DNA of 42,391 nucleotides from Bacillota bacterium (GTDB taxonomy: Bacteria; Bacillota; Clostridia; Christensenellales; WQRI01). The notes beneath the pieces are model-generated. The model made no database searches. It was given only the letters and a program-made list of their open reading frames with translations, and had not been told where the DNA came from. Positions 1 through 8,682 of this stretch are shown piece by piece; the stretch's first letter is position 1; the number at the start of each line of letters is the position of its first letter. The stretch covers positions 1-42,391 of the forward strand of contig WQRI01000007.1 in the NCBI GenBank assembly GCA_009786825.1, in the 5' to 3' direction. The translations under genes and the position numbers were made by a program.

Positions 1-405
1 TATTATGCCCTTCTTTTTGCATTCTAAATAATATTCTATCGCTTCCCAATGCCCCCGTATCGTATGCTGATTATCCGTTCCGTGAAGCAACCATATATCC
101 ACATAATCTCTGCCAATCCCGCTAAGGCACTCTTCCACCGCCCGCTTAGCCTCTGCCTTAGTCTCGGCGAAAGATTTAGAAGCAACAATAACGTCCTTTT
201 TCATTTTTATCGCTTCGCGGCACACGTGATAACTACCATAAATTTGCGCACTATCAAAAAAGTTTATGCCCACATCTAAGCACTTTTTAACAACGGGCTT
301 AGCTTGCTGTGCAGAAAAACCCTTTTGCAAAGTACCCATCGTAAGCGTGCCAAGCCCAAGGCTAGACACCCTTATCCCCGTTTTACCAAGTTCATTATAA
401 ATCAT
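1..405 (-). CDS. Aldo/keto reductase, N-terminal part (truncated by window left edge)
   Basis: Not in ORF track because it runs off the edge. Manual minus-strand translation from 405: MIYNELGKTGIRVSSLGLGTLTMGTLQKGFSAQQAKPVVKKCLDVGINFFDSAQIYGSYHVCREAIKMKKDVIVASKSF..., typical of the AKR family (GINFFDSAxxYG). Confidence 0.88.
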   Translation of the reverse strand, partial: MIYNELGKTGIRVSSLGLGTLTMGTLQKGFSAQQAKPVVKKCLDVGINFFDSAQIYGSYHVCREAIKMKKDVIVASKSFAETKAEAKRAVEECLSGIGRDYVDIWLLHGTDNQHTIRGHWEAIEYYLECKKKGII

Positions 406-417
406 AAATTTTTTAGT

Positions 418-580
418 GTAAAATGCAAAATGCTAAATGTTAAATGTTAAATGGCTTCACTCGCTTCGCGAGAAAATTAACTATTCCAAAGGCACACGAA
501 TACAAATTTCCGACTGTTCAAACGCATTGCATCTAATTGCTACAACCATTTAACATTTACAATTTACAATTTAACATTGT
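418..580. repeat. Heptamer-arm intergenic element A
   Basis: Left arm aaaatgc/aaaatgc/taaatgt/taaatgt/taaatgg; right arm ccattta/acattta/caattta/caattta/acattg is its inverted complement; core contains gcttcactcgcttcgcgagaaaa and gactgttcaaa. Confidence 0.8.
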
Positions 581-934
581 CTAGAAAGCTTTTAGTGCTT
601 CCTCTATCGCCTCTTCCGCCAAAACGCTACAATGAATTTTTTCTGCTGGCAAACTGCCTAGTACATCTAGCACTTGCTTATTTGTAATTTTTTTGGCTTG
701 CTCTACAGTTTTGCCAATTACAAGCTCGCACGCAACGGACGACGATGCTATAGCAGCAGCACAACCAAAGGTCTGAAACTTAGCGTCTGTAATAACGCCT
801 TTTTCAACCCTCATATAAATTTTCATAATATCGCCACACGACGCGTTGCCAACCTGCCCAACAGCATCTGCATTTTCAATAACGCCCGCGTGCTTAGCCT
901 CCGTAAAAGCCTTAAGTACCTTATCGTTATACAT
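581..934 (-). CDS. NifU/IscU-like Fe-S cluster scaffold protein
   Basis: 117 aa with NASCGD, FGCAAAIASSS and HCS cysteine motifs of the NifU N-terminal domain; adjacent to nifS/iscS-like gene. Confidence 0.93.
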   Translation of the reverse strand: MYNDKVLKAFTEAKHAGVIENADAVGQVGNASCGDIMKIYMRVEKGVITDAKFQTFGCAAAIASSSVACELVIGKTVEQAKKITNKQVLDVLGSLPAEKIHCSVLAEEAIEEALKAF

Positions 935-944
935 AATTCCCTTT

Positions 945-1100
945 TAATGTTTAATTTAAAATGTTAAATGTTTAATGGCTTCACTCGCTTCGCGAGAAAA
1001 ATTAACTATTCCAAATTGCACACAAATACAAATTTCCGACTGTTAAACCCCAACGGCTTAAATGGTTGTAGCAATTTAACATTTACAATTTAACACTTAT
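945..1100. repeat. Heptamer-arm intergenic element B (near-copy of element A)
   Basis: Shares atggcttcactcgcttcgcgagaaaa...attaactattccaaa...acaaatttccgactgtt with element A; arms of TTAAATG / CATTTAA-type units. Confidence 0.78.
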
Positions 1101-2316
1101 CATTTAATCTCGCTCTTGCTTCTTTAGTGTAAAGCGGTGAGATTGCCCTTAATTTTTCTACTATGCCCTTTAGTTTTTCTACAGTAATATCTAATTCTTC
1201 TTTCGTTGTTTTTTTAGATAGCGTAAACCTTATAGAGCCGTGCGCTAGTTCTATCGGCACGCCCATAGCAACCAAAACGTGAGAAGCCGCTAGTGAGCCT
1301 GAGGCGCAAGCCGAGCCAGTAGAGCAGTATATACCCAATAAGTCCATATGAATAAGCATACCCTCGCCCTCTATAAAATAAAAACAAAAACTCACATTGT
1401 TTGGCAAGCGCTCTTTAGCGCAACCGTTTAAACGCGTATACGGAATGTGCTGCCTTATTTGCTGAATTAGATAGTCTCTGTTTTTTGCTATATCTTTTGC
1501 GTTTTTTTCTCTGTTAGCCTCTGCTAGTTCTATTGCCTTGCCAAGCCCAACAATGCCCGCCATATTATGCGTACCCGCACGCTTGTTACGCTCTTGCGCC
1601 CCGCCGTATATCAACTTGCCAACTCTAACACCATTTCTAACAACCAAAGCGCCACAACCTTTTGGTCCATTAATTTTATGCGCAGACAAACTTAGTAAGT
1701 CTATATGGCACTCTTTAACGCATATTTTAACCGCCCCTATAGCCTGAACCGCATCTGTGTGGAAGTATATTTTGTGAGATGGCTCACTTCTTTTAGCGTC
1801 TTTATTTGCTTTAGCAATGACCTTACCAATTTCTTTTATCGGATAAAGCGTACCCACTTCGTTGTTAGCAGCCATTATGCTTACTAGTATGGTTGTATCT
1901 TTTATTGCATCTTTTAACTGCTTTAAGCAAATTTGTCCATCTGAGTCTACATCTAAATACGTTACTTCAAACCCTTCTTTTTGTAACTGTTTGCAAACAT
2001 TTAAAACTGAGTGATGCTCTACCTTTGTTGTAATTATGTGGTTGCCCTTATCTTTGTTAGCAAAAGCCACACCCCTTATTGCCCAGTTGTTAGCCTCCGT
2101 TCCGCTTGAAGTAAAATAAACTTCTGTAGGCGCACACCCCAAAACATCTGCAACCCTTTTTCTAGCATTCTCTACCGCCTCGCTCGCTTGTCTGCCCAAA
2201 TAATATTGCGAGGCTGGGTTAGCATAAACATCGGTAAAAAAAGGAAGCATCTCATTTAATACCACCTCATCTACTGGCGTTGTTGCTGCATTATCTAAGT
2301 AAATGTGTTTTATCAT
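1090..2316 (-). CDS. Cysteine desulfurase (NifS/IscS family)
   Basis: IYLDNAATTPVD N-terminus, HTDAVQA, SAHKINGPKG (PLP lysine), CSTGSACASG active-site loop. Confidence 0.95.
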   Translation of the reverse strand: MIKHIYLDNAATTPVDEVVLNEMLPFFTDVYANPASQYYLGRQASEAVENARKRVADVLGCAPTEVYFTSSGTEANNWAIRGVAFANKDKGNHIITTKVEHHSVLNVCKQLQKEGFEVTYLDVDSDGQICLKQLKDAIKDTTILVSIMAANNEVGTLYPIKEIGKVIAKANKDAKRSEPSHKIYFHTDAVQAIGAVKICVKECHIDLLSLSAHKINGPKGCGALVVRNGVRVGKLIYGGAQERNKRAGTHNMAGIVGLGKAIELAEANREKNAKDIAKNRDYLIQQIRQHIPYTRLNGCAKERLPNNVSFCFYFIEGEGMLIHMDLLGIYCSTGSACASGSLAASHVLVAMGVPIELAHGSIRFTLSKKTTKEELDITVEKLKGIVEKLRAISPLYTKEARARLNDKC

Positions 2317-2373
2317 TAATATCCTTTGTTTTTTGTTTTGCTTTAAACAGATTTATTTTTCGCACTTTTGGGC

Positions 2374-4494
2374 TTACCTTTTAGGTTTGCCCTTTAGGTT
2401 TTTTGGTTTTTTGTCTCTCTTGCCTTTTTTGTCTCTATTACTATTATAAATTAATTGCTTGTTTTTGTCAACTTTTATTGCTAACTTTTCTGCTAAATGC
2501 AATTTTTTTGCTAGCCCAAGCGCATCTATAATTATATCTTTATTCTCTGGTTTTCTGTATTGTAACAGCGCCCTTTGCACCGCTTTATCACCCGCACTTT
2601 TCGCAACAAAAATTTTTACAAACTCTGTGGTGGTTTTGTTAGACTGCTTACCACCGCCCGCCGAACCACCGCCCGCTGAATGCTTATCGCTTAACTGCTG
2701 TTCACTTTGCCCGCCACCCGCCGAACTTTGACCGCTTACCGCTGACTGCTTACCGCTGAACTGCTTACCGCTTTCTACCAAACCAACAGGCGCTAGTTCT
2801 GTATAATACATAGCGGTAGAAAGCGTGAATGGTGTTGGGTAAAAATCTTGCACTTGAAGCGGCATATAATTTATGCTTTTTAAATAAAGCGCCAAATTAA
2901 TAGCATCATCAAGCGTCGCGCCCGGGTGGGCAGATATAAAGTACGGCACTAAATACTGCTTGTCATTATGGCTTTTGTCTTGCTTTTTAAGTTTTGCATT
3001 AAGCGCTTTAAACTGCTTAGCAAATTCTAGATAAACCCTATGCGGCGGCTTGTTCATAAGCCTTAAAACCCTATCCTCTGTATGCTCTGGCGCAACCTTT
3101 AGTTGCCCGCTTATATGGTGCTTTACTAACTCTGTAAAAAACGCTTGTGCGCTGTCACTATCTAGCACGATTTTATCAAACCTAACCCCGCTTCTTACAA
3201 AAACCTTTTTAACCTTTGGCAAGGCTCTTACTTCGCGAAGCACTTCTAGATATTCTTTATGGCTATACTTATAATAGTTTGCCGATGGTCCGCCTATATC
3301 GTGAATGTAGCCTTTAAAGTCGGGTTTTTCACTAAGCGCTTTTGCTTCAGCCACAATACTGCGCCTAGACCTACTTTGTATGCTAGCGCCTTGGTGCGCC
3401 GCAAGAGAGCAAAAACTACAACCGCCAAAACAACCCCTATGAGAAGTTATACTAAACTTAACCTCTTCAAGCGCCGGAATAACTTCTTTGCTATGCCCTT
3501 TACTGCTTTGCGCTTCATTGCTATGCCCCTGACTACCTTGCCACTCGTTGCTTTGCCCTTTACTGTTTTGCCATTTATCGTTTTGCGCTTTGTCGTTTTG
3601 CGTACGCGGTTTATACATTGGGTGTGCTTCTTTAGTAAATGGAAGTGCGTAAATCTCATCCATCTCACTCTCGCTAAGTGGCAAACTCGGCGCGTTAACA
3701 ACCAAGTATACACTACTGCTTTGCTTTTGTATAAACCTTTTCCCAACTTCTGCACCCTTACAAGAAGTAATTTTCAAAAAGGTTTTTAAATATTTTTCTT
3801 TGTTGCTTGCGCATTTAAGCGTAAAATAATCGTCTAGCAAAATGTGGCTACCATCGTTACTACCACTTAAAGCGCCACTAGCCCTTTTGTCCAAATTCGC
3901 AAAATTACCAATGTAAGCCGTACCCCTAACATTTTTTATATCGGCTATAGTCGCCCCGCCCTTAACTAAGTCTAATATCTCACCCAAAGGGCGCTCGCCA
4001 GCGCCATACACAAGTAAGTCCGCACCCGTGCTAGTTAGTATACTAGGCATAACGCTATCGCTCCAATAATCGTAATGTACAAAGCGCCTAAGGCTAGCCT
4101 CTACCCCGCCTATAATAATTGGCGTGTCTCTATACAAACGCCTTAGTGCCTTACAATAAACTTCTAAAGCTCTGTCTGGTCGCTTACCTGCCTTTCCGCC
4201 CTCGCTGTAACTGTCATCATTCCTTTTCTTTTTGGCGGCAGTATAGTTATTAACCATACTATCAATCACACCGCTTGTCACCAAAAAAGCAACGCTGGGT
4301 CTGCCTAGTTTAGTATAGTCGCTGTCTACTTGTGGCTGAGCAATTATCCCAACAGAAAAGCCTTTGCTTTGCACAAACCTTGCAATTATAGAATGCCCAA
4401 AACTTTGGTGGTCTACATAAGCGTCCCCACTTATAAGCACAAACTGCGGCGACTGCCCACCTAACTCATCTATTGTTGTTGGAATAAAACTCAT
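2374..4494 (-). CDS. YgiQ-type radical SAM protein (UPF0313-like) with two low-complexity insertions
   Basis: SITSHRGCFGGCSFCSLAAHQG (CxxxCxxC), KVAPEHTEDRVLRLMNKP, YLVPYFISAHPGATLDDAINLA; low-complexity stretches TQNDKAQNDKWQNSKGQ... and SGKQSAVSGQSSAGGGQ.... Confidence 0.92.
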   Translation of the reverse strand: MSFIPTTIDELGGQSPQFVLISGDAYVDHQSFGHSIIARFVQSKGFSVGIIAQPQVDSDYTKLGRPSVAFLVTSGVIDSMVNNYTAAKKKRNDDSYSEGGKAGKRPDRALEVYCKALRRLYRDTPIIIGGVEASLRRFVHYDYWSDSVMPSILTSTGADLLVYGAGERPLGEILDLVKGGATIADIKNVRGTAYIGNFANLDKRASGALSGSNDGSHILLDDYFTLKCASNKEKYLKTFLKITSCKGAEVGKRFIQKQSSSVYLVVNAPSLPLSESEMDEIYALPFTKEAHPMYKPRTQNDKAQNDKWQNSKGQSNEWQGSQGHSNEAQSSKGHSKEVIPALEEVKFSITSHRGCFGGCSFCSLAAHQGASIQSRSRRSIVAEAKALSEKPDFKGYIHDIGGPSANYYKYSHKEYLEVLREVRALPKVKKVFVRSGVRFDKIVLDSDSAQAFFTELVKHHISGQLKVAPEHTEDRVLRLMNKPPHRVYLEFAKQFKALNAKLKKQDKSHNDKQYLVPYFISAHPGATLDDAINLALYLKSINYMPLQVQDFYPTPFTLSTAMYYTELAPVGLVESGKQFSGKQSAVSGQSSAGGGQSEQQLSDKHSAGGGSAGGGKQSNKTTTEFVKIFVAKSAGDKAVQRALLQYRKPENKDIIIDALGLAKKLHLAEKLAIKVDKNKQLIYNSNRDKKGKRDKKPKNLKGKPKR
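2731..2773. repeat. Intragenic heptamer tandem tract
   Basis: accgctt/accgctg/actgctt/accgctg/a/actgctt/accgctt; period 7 with one 1-nt slip, inside the ygiQ-like ORF. Confidence 0.75.
3483..3603. repeat. Intragenic 15-bp-period tandem repeat encoding degenerate pentapeptides
   Basis: Encodes QNDKA-QNDKW-QNSKG-QSNEW-QGSQG-HSNEA-QSSKG-HSKE just before the radical SAM CxxxCxxC motif. Confidence 0.8.
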
Positions 4495-4512
4495 AAATTT
4501 AGTAAACTAAAT

Positions 4513-4676
4513 TTAATGAACATTGAATATTGAATAATGAATAATGGTTGCAAGCAATCAAATGCCATTACATTTTAACAGTCTGCGATATGCACTTATA
4601 CACAATTTGCAAAACGTAAATTTTGCCTGCGAAGCAGGTGAAACCATTGTTCAATATTCATTGTTCATTATTCATT
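4513..4676. repeat. Heptamer-arm intergenic element C
   Basis: Left aatgaac/attgaat/attgaat/aatgaat/aatgg; right ccattgt/tcaatat/tcattgt/tcattat/tcatt (inverted complement). Confidence 0.82.
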
Positions 4677-4701
4677 AGATTTGTTCCTACGGAACAAATC
4701 T
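4677..4701. other. Perfect hairpin overlapping the purL stop codon
   Basis: AGATTTGTTCC-TAC-GGAACAAATCT: 11-bp perfect stem, 3-nt loop, directly abutting element C. Confidence 0.75.
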
Positions 4702-7700
4702 ACCTGAAGTATTTAACCCCGCTCTCAAATATTTTCATATCGAAGTTACCATCAAAGTTTTTGTAAAGCCCGTCCCCAATGCGCTCTGAATGCCCCATTT
4801 TACCTAGTATCCTACCGCACTTAGAGAATATACCCTCTATCGCCATTCTAGAGCCATTCGGGTTGAAAGGGTGGCGCATACTAGCAATATGTTCCACATT
4901 ACCTTGCCCATTAGCCAAAGCCCTACCTTGCCCCGCACCCAAGCCTATAGTCTTTGGCTCTACATACTGAGTTGCTATCTGCCCATTTTTGATAAGCGCC
5001 TTAATCGTTTTGTCATCTGCTACAAACTTACCCTCGCCGTGAGAAATAGGCACAGAAAAAACATCTCCCACAGACACACCGCTAAACCACGGGCTGTTGT
5101 TAGAGGCTACCCTAACATTTACAATGTTAGACATATGCTTGCCAATGTCGTTAAAAGTAAGCGTTGGCGAATTTGCCGTAAGCGGTTTAATCTCGCTATC
5201 CGGCAAAAGCCCTAACTTTACTAGCGCTTGAAAGCCGTTGCAAATACCTATTATAAGCCCGTCTTTATTTTGCAAAAAGTTGTGCAACTTATCTTTTAGC
5301 ATCGGGTTTCTAAAAAGCCCCGCTATAAATTTACCGCTCCCCTCCGGCTCGTCCCCACCAGAAAAGCCGCCCGGAAATGCTATTATATTTGCGCTGTCTA
5401 TCAACTTCGCAAGGTTCTCTATGCTCTGCTTTATACGAAGCCCAGAGTTATCTAGCCTAACGCCGCCCGCTTGCAAATTAGATGGCATATTTTTTACCAC
5501 GTAAATATCTACGCTAGCCCCCGCCTTTTCAAACGCGCGCGCCGTATCTATCTCGCAATTTGTTCCCGGAAAAACCGGAATTAAAACCTTAGGTGACGCT
5601 ACTTTACTCTTAGCAACAAAAGGCGCTTTCGCTTCAAAGCTTATATTTTCTGCGCTAATTCTCTCTCGCCCATCTGCTTTTTCTGCCTTACCGCCCTTGT
5701 CCCCCTTGTCTTTTGGCGGCACATCTAGTGGGAAAAGTGTGCTTAAAGTGCTTTCAAAACTGCTAAGCGCATTAGCCGTAGAGATAGATGTTTGCCCAAC
5801 GCTAATTCGCCCATCAGCCGTAGTTTGCCCCAAAAATAGTGCTTCTACGCCCTCTAAAAGCGATATATCGTCCGCTTGTATAATTATGTCTGCCAAATAA
5901 GGCTTAAATAACGACGCCGATATATTAGAAAAATCGAAGCCCAAACTGTTGCCCAAACACGACTTTATAACGGCAATAGCCGCCCCGCCCTCACCCGTTA
6001 CAGTTGCCACACCAACATTTTTGCTAACAATATTTTTATGGACTTGCTCGTACAAATTGTTAAGGTAGGCAAAATCTGGCACCCAAAACTCGTCTCTTTT
6101 AAGCGGTAGCAAATAAAGTTTTTTGCCCGCTTCGCGCAAAACATTTGTGATTATATTATTTTTGTCCCCCACCCCAAAGCCAAATGTTATAACAGTTGGT
6201 GGCACATCTATCTCTTTATAACTGCCCGTTACTTCATCGTATTCTTTGTATGTGCCAGACATACTATCCTTACCGCCAATTGCCGCTAGGTTTAAATTAA
6301 CCTTTGCAAGAAGCGCGCCTAAAAGTGCCGATACCGGCTTCCCCCACTTTTTCGGCTCGCGTTTAAGGCGCTCGAAATACTCTTGCATACTAAGCGTTAC
6401 GCGGCTTTTACAAACCCCGCTAGCCACAAGTTTAGACATCGCGCTAACAACAGAATACAGCCCGCCCAAAAATGGCGAAGACATTGCAAGGTGCGGATTA
6501 TATCCATACGCCGATATTGTTGCCGTGTCTGTGTCTATAAAAGGGATTGTGCTTGCCATAGCAATACTCGGCGTTGTCTGGCTAGCGCCACCGTATGGCA
6601 AAAGCAAAGTGCTAGCAGTTATGGTGCTGTCAAACATCTCGCCCATACCCCTTTGGCTAGTTACGTTAAGCCTTTTAAGTTCGCGCTCTATCGCCGCTTT
6701 ATAATCTTTAGCAACAATCAACACCTTTATCGCCTCATTAACATTATCTAGATAATCTGAAATCTCATCAGTTATAACCGCCCGCGCCGTTTGCACAACA
6801 CCCGCTGTATCTAAAAATTCGCGCGATAAATCTATTATCTTTTCTTGCTTGCCCGTTACGCTATTGGTAACAAACATCTGCATTCTGCCCGTGTCTGTAA
6901 CTTCGCCAACAACAACCGCTTCTAAGTTTTCTTCTTCGGCTAATTGCAAAACCTTTTTAGCATCTTTGCTATCAACCACAATTGCCATACGCTCTTGGCT
7001 TTCTGAGAGCGCAAGTTCTTTCCCCGTAAGCCCTTCATACTTTTTCGGAATTTTATCTAAGTCTATTTTTAAACTATCGGCAATCTCACCAATCGCAACA
7101 GTTACACCACCAGCACCAAAGTCGTTACATTTTTTTATAAGTTTAGTAAAGTCGGGGTTTAAAAACAAGCGCTGAAGTTTACGCTCTTCTGGCGCATTAC
7201 CCTTTTGCACTTCCGCACCAGCCTTAGCAACACTTTGCTCTGTATGCTCAATAGAGCTTCCCGTAGCCCCACCAACGCCGTCTCTACCTGTTCTGCCACC
7301 AATTAGTATAATTTTATCAGACTTAGCCGGCTTCTCTCGCCTAACTTGCTTAAGTGGCACAGCACCCACAACGTAGCCAACTTCCATTCGCTTTGCAACA
7401 AAATTAGGGTGGTAAACTTCACTAACCAAACCCGTTGCAAGCCCAATTTGGTTACCATAACTAGAAAAGCCTTCCGCCGCAACGCTCGTTATTAAAGACT
7501 GCGGAAGTTTACCCTTCATCGTTTGCTCTAGTGGCGCAAGCACATCGCCCGCCCCCGTTAGCCTCATAGCCTGATAAACATAACCCCTAGCCGCCAAAAC
7601 GTCTCTAATTGCGCCACCAAGGCACGTAGCCGCGCCACCAAAAGGCTCTATTTCTGTTGGGTGGTTGTGAGTCTCGTTTTTAAACAAAAGTAGATAATCC

Positions 7701-8680
7701 TCTTCTCGCACCTTTCCGCACGCCTCTTTAATACTCACTTTCTCGATTATAGTACACGCGTTAACTTCATCGCTCTCATCTAAATTTGTTAAAAGCCCCC
7801 TGTGCTTCATTTCCTTAACGGCAATTGTTGCAATGTCCATCAAACATATGTACTTATCTGCACGCTCTGCATTGTGCTTGATGTATAACTGGTTATATAA
7901 ATCGAACGCGTCCGATATGCGCTTGTTCTCGCTCTCAATTTTTATACTCTCAAGTTTTGTATAAAAGGTTGTGTGGCGACAATGGTCAGACCAATAAGTG
8001 TCTAGCGCCTTTAACTCTACAAAATAAGGGTCGCGCTTTTCTTTAATAAAATACTCTTGTATAAACTTTAAGTCTAAAAATGTAAACGAAAAGCCGACCT
8101 CCTCGTAATACTCTTTAAGTTTGTTCTCTTTTAAATTTATAAAGCCGTCCACCTTGTTTTCTGGCGGAATAACTTGTTTTGGAAGCGCTAAAGTTTGTGG
8201 TACGCCCTCAATCGCCTCTTGCTTTTCTATAGGGTTTATTAAAAACGCTTTAATTTGCGACAGTAATTCAGCACACACAGACTTTTGCTTTTTCTTGTTT
8301 TTCTCGCACACACCACTAAACTTTATAGCATAAACACTAGCAACCCGAACCAAAGGGCGCTCTGAGAGCAACAAAAACTGAATGCATTGGCTAGCACTCT
8401 CAGCGCGCAAATCAAACTGCCCATCAAGCAGTTGCGTTCTTACAATTTCATACCCCGCAAGTTTTGGCAGTTTAGATAAAGTCTCATCTACTGGTGGCTC
8501 TGCAAAAACAACATCTCTCACCGCCGCAAACTGACTCTCAGTAATGCCCTCAACATCATACCTTATAAACTCGATAAGGTCGTCTATCTCAACAGAAAAA
8601 TTACGCTCTAGTCTTTTTCTTAACCCTCGCGCCGCAATGTCAAACCCCGGCTTTTTGTAAACATATATTCTTTGTACCAT
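4700..8680 (-). CDS. purL: Phosphoribosylformylglycinamidine synthase, single-chain with C-terminal glutaminase domain
   Basis: 1326 aa; TYWSDHCRHTTFYTKL, KNETHNHPTEIEPFGGAATCLGG, and C-terminal VLIPVFPGTNCEIDTARAF...GICNGFQALVKLGLLP glutaminase motif. Confidence 0.97.
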   Translation of the reverse strand: MVQRIYVYKKPGFDIAARGLRKRLERNFSVEIDDLIEFIRYDVEGITESQFAAVRDVVFAEPPVDETLSKLPKLAGYEIVRTQLLDGQFDLRAESASQCIQFLLLSERPLVRVASVYAIKFSGVCEKNKKKQKSVCAELLSQIKAFLINPIEKQEAIEGVPQTLALPKQVIPPENKVDGFINLKENKLKEYYEEVGFSFTFLDLKFIQEYFIKEKRDPYFVELKALDTYWSDHCRHTTFYTKLESIKIESENKRISDAFDLYNQLYIKHNAERADKYICLMDIATIAVKEMKHRGLLTNLDESDEVNACTIIEKVSIKEACGKVREEDYLLLFKNETHNHPTEIEPFGGAATCLGGAIRDVLAARGYVYQAMRLTGAGDVLAPLEQTMKGKLPQSLITSVAAEGFSSYGNQIGLATGLVSEVYHPNFVAKRMEVGYVVGAVPLKQVRREKPAKSDKIILIGGRTGRDGVGGATGSSIEHTEQSVAKAGAEVQKGNAPEERKLQRLFLNPDFTKLIKKCNDFGAGGVTVAIGEIADSLKIDLDKIPKKYEGLTGKELALSESQERMAIVVDSKDAKKVLQLAEEENLEAVVVGEVTDTGRMQMFVTNSVTGKQEKIIDLSREFLDTAGVVQTARAVITDEISDYLDNVNEAIKVLIVAKDYKAAIERELKRLNVTSQRGMGEMFDSTITASTLLLPYGGASQTTPSIAMASTIPFIDTDTATISAYGYNPHLAMSSPFLGGLYSVVSAMSKLVASGVCKSRVTLSMQEYFERLKREPKKWGKPVSALLGALLAKVNLNLAAIGGKDSMSGTYKEYDEVTGSYKEIDVPPTVITFGFGVGDKNNIITNVLREAGKKLYLLPLKRDEFWVPDFAYLNNLYEQVHKNIVSKNVGVATVTGEGGAAIAVIKSCLGNSLGFDFSNISASLFKPYLADIIIQADDISLLEGVEALFLGQTTADGRISVGQTSISTANALSSFESTLSTLFPLDVPPKDKGDKGGKAEKADGRERISAENISFEAKAPFVAKSKVASPKVLIPVFPGTNCEIDTARAFEKAGASVDIYVVKNMPSNLQAGGVRLDNSGLRIKQSIENLAKLIDSANIIAFPGGFSGGDEPEGSGKFIAGLFRNPMLKDKLHNFLQNKDGLIIGICNGFQALVKLGLLPDSEIKPLTANSPTLTFNDIGKHMSNIVNVRVASNNSPWFSGVSVGDVFSVPISHGEGKFVADDKTIKALIKNGQIATQYVEPKTIGLGAGQGRALANGQGNVEHIASMRHPFNPNGSRMAIEGIFSKCGRILGKMGHSERIGDGLYKNFDGNFDMKIFESGVKYFR

Positions 8681-8682
8681 AT

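Noticed and set aside
49-279. Plus-strand ORF of 76 aa at the left edge
   Set aside because: Antisense to a convincing aldo/keto reductase frame on the minus strand.
418-580. CRISPR array interpretation of the tandem repeats
   Set aside because: Units are 7 bp and contiguous, without spacers or cas genes.
3259-3789. Plus-strand 176-aa and minus-strand 102-aa ORFs within ygiQ-like gene
   Set aside because: Out-of-frame or antisense readings of the repeat tract in a well-supported CDS.
4779-7175. Numerous plus-strand ORFs inside purL (and similar ones inside purD, purH, purM, typA, DAK gene)
   Set aside because: Antisense shadow ORFs of conserved coding genes; no RBS or recognisable domains.
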